NCBI GenBank assembly: GCA_014859375.1
Contig: JACUUH010000001.1
Span: 1 to 64,000 of the forward strand
Direction: 5' to 3'
DNA: 64,000 nt
Source of the DNA: Gammaproteobacteria bacterium
GTDB taxonomy: Bacteria; Pseudomonadota; Gammaproteobacteria; Nitrosococcales; Methylophagaceae
Under the pieces are notes generated by a model. The model was not told the DNA's origin, ran no database searches, and saw only the letters and a program-made list of their open reading frames with translations. Both the position numbers and the translations under genes were made by a program. Below, piece after piece: positions 63,868-64,000 of this stretch; the first letter of the stretch is position 1; each line of letters begins with the position of its first letter.

Positions 63868-64000
63868 ACGATGGTCCTAATGGTCACGTCGTCTATAGTC
63901 GTTTCGGCTTAGTTGAGGAAGGTGTAAATGAGATTAATGAACTGATTAACACTGTTATTGATAAAGACTTAGATGCTATAAGTGTTCAGATACTCCTTAG
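63810..64000 (+). CDS. continuation of the 62332 gene in the -1 frame (partial)
   Basis: From TAT 63810 this frame reads YPSRPTHVQSAGKQADIPLD and stays open to the window end with typical codons (GGT, GAT, TTA). No ATG/GTG/TTG start near its beginning and no ribosome site, so it is not an independent gene. It runs off the window. Confidence 0.6.

Noticed and set aside
1-64000. CRISPR array, insertion sequence, integrase or attachment sites
   Set aside because: No regularly spaced repeats, transposase or integrase motifs were found; the only mobile elements seen are the two introns with HNH genes.

Overview
The window is a 64 kb slice of a large, AT-rich bacteriophage genome of the phiKZ-like, nucleus-forming jumbo phage type (Chimalliviridae). 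The diagnostic set is a contractile tail tube and sheath pair, a phiKZ-type large terminase, a PhuZ-like tubulin, a 631-residue candidate chimallin (ChmA) directly upstream of an RNA polymerase gene, and several split beta/beta-prime RNA polymerase subunits of both non-virion (nvRNAP) and virion (vRNAP) type. Family assignments come from motifs read in the translations and from gene order as I know it for phiKZ; no database was searched. The host is probably a gammaproteobacterium; the sequence does not settle the genus.

Layout. 1-830: an irregular tRNA-Arg-like RNA, a second foldable segment, and two tiny membrane proteins behind a strong early-type promoter. 860-3970 (minus): tail tube and sheath. 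4250-11652 (plus): three structural or assembly proteins and the large terminase. 11700-16702: a minus-strand protein, a SleB-type cell wall hydrolase with a membrane anchor, small unknowns, a 485-nt gene-free stretch rich in hairpins, and two minus-strand proteins. 16864-22317: PhuZ, a zinc-ribbon protein, a roughly 360-nt candidate structured RNA, and nine tightly packed small genes. 22458-26070: a tiny membrane protein and the C-terminal half of a family B DNA polymerase. 26333-31129: ChmA and nvRNAP beta-prime N-terminal part, whose catalytic NADFDGD motif is split by a group I intron. 31180-40939: unknowns, a Mre11/SbcD-like nuclease, tRNA-Ile(CAT), an SSB-like protein, and three proteins in the positions of phiKZ gp68-gp70. 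41015-47914: nvRNAP beta C-terminal part (split by a second group I intron in the HG-KG motif), nvRNAP beta-prime C-terminal part and a helicase. 47940-58160: small unknowns and a block of candidate internal head proteins with a membrane metalloprotease. 53407-55098 (minus): the N-terminal half of the DNA polymerase. 58209-61713 (minus): a macrodomain protein, an acidic protein, a vRNAP beta-prime C-terminal subunit and an unknown. 61824-64000: two plus-strand genes, the last one frameshifted at a T7 run and leaving the window.

How the parts work together. vRNAP injected with the DNA would start early genes from the conserved TATTACT/TTGAAT promoters found here. ChmA would enclose the DNA, PhuZ filaments would position the compartment, and nvRNAP and the split polymerase would act inside it. 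Head and tail genes supply virion parts. The two tRNAs read AGA and ATA, codons used heavily by these genes.

Most noteworthy: a family B DNA polymerase split into two proteins 28 kb apart on opposite strands; a strongly foldable unannotated RNA downstream of PhuZ; two related group I introns with differently placed HNH genes, each cutting a catalytic RNAP motif; and a shared promoter consensus over a set of tiny membrane-protein genes.
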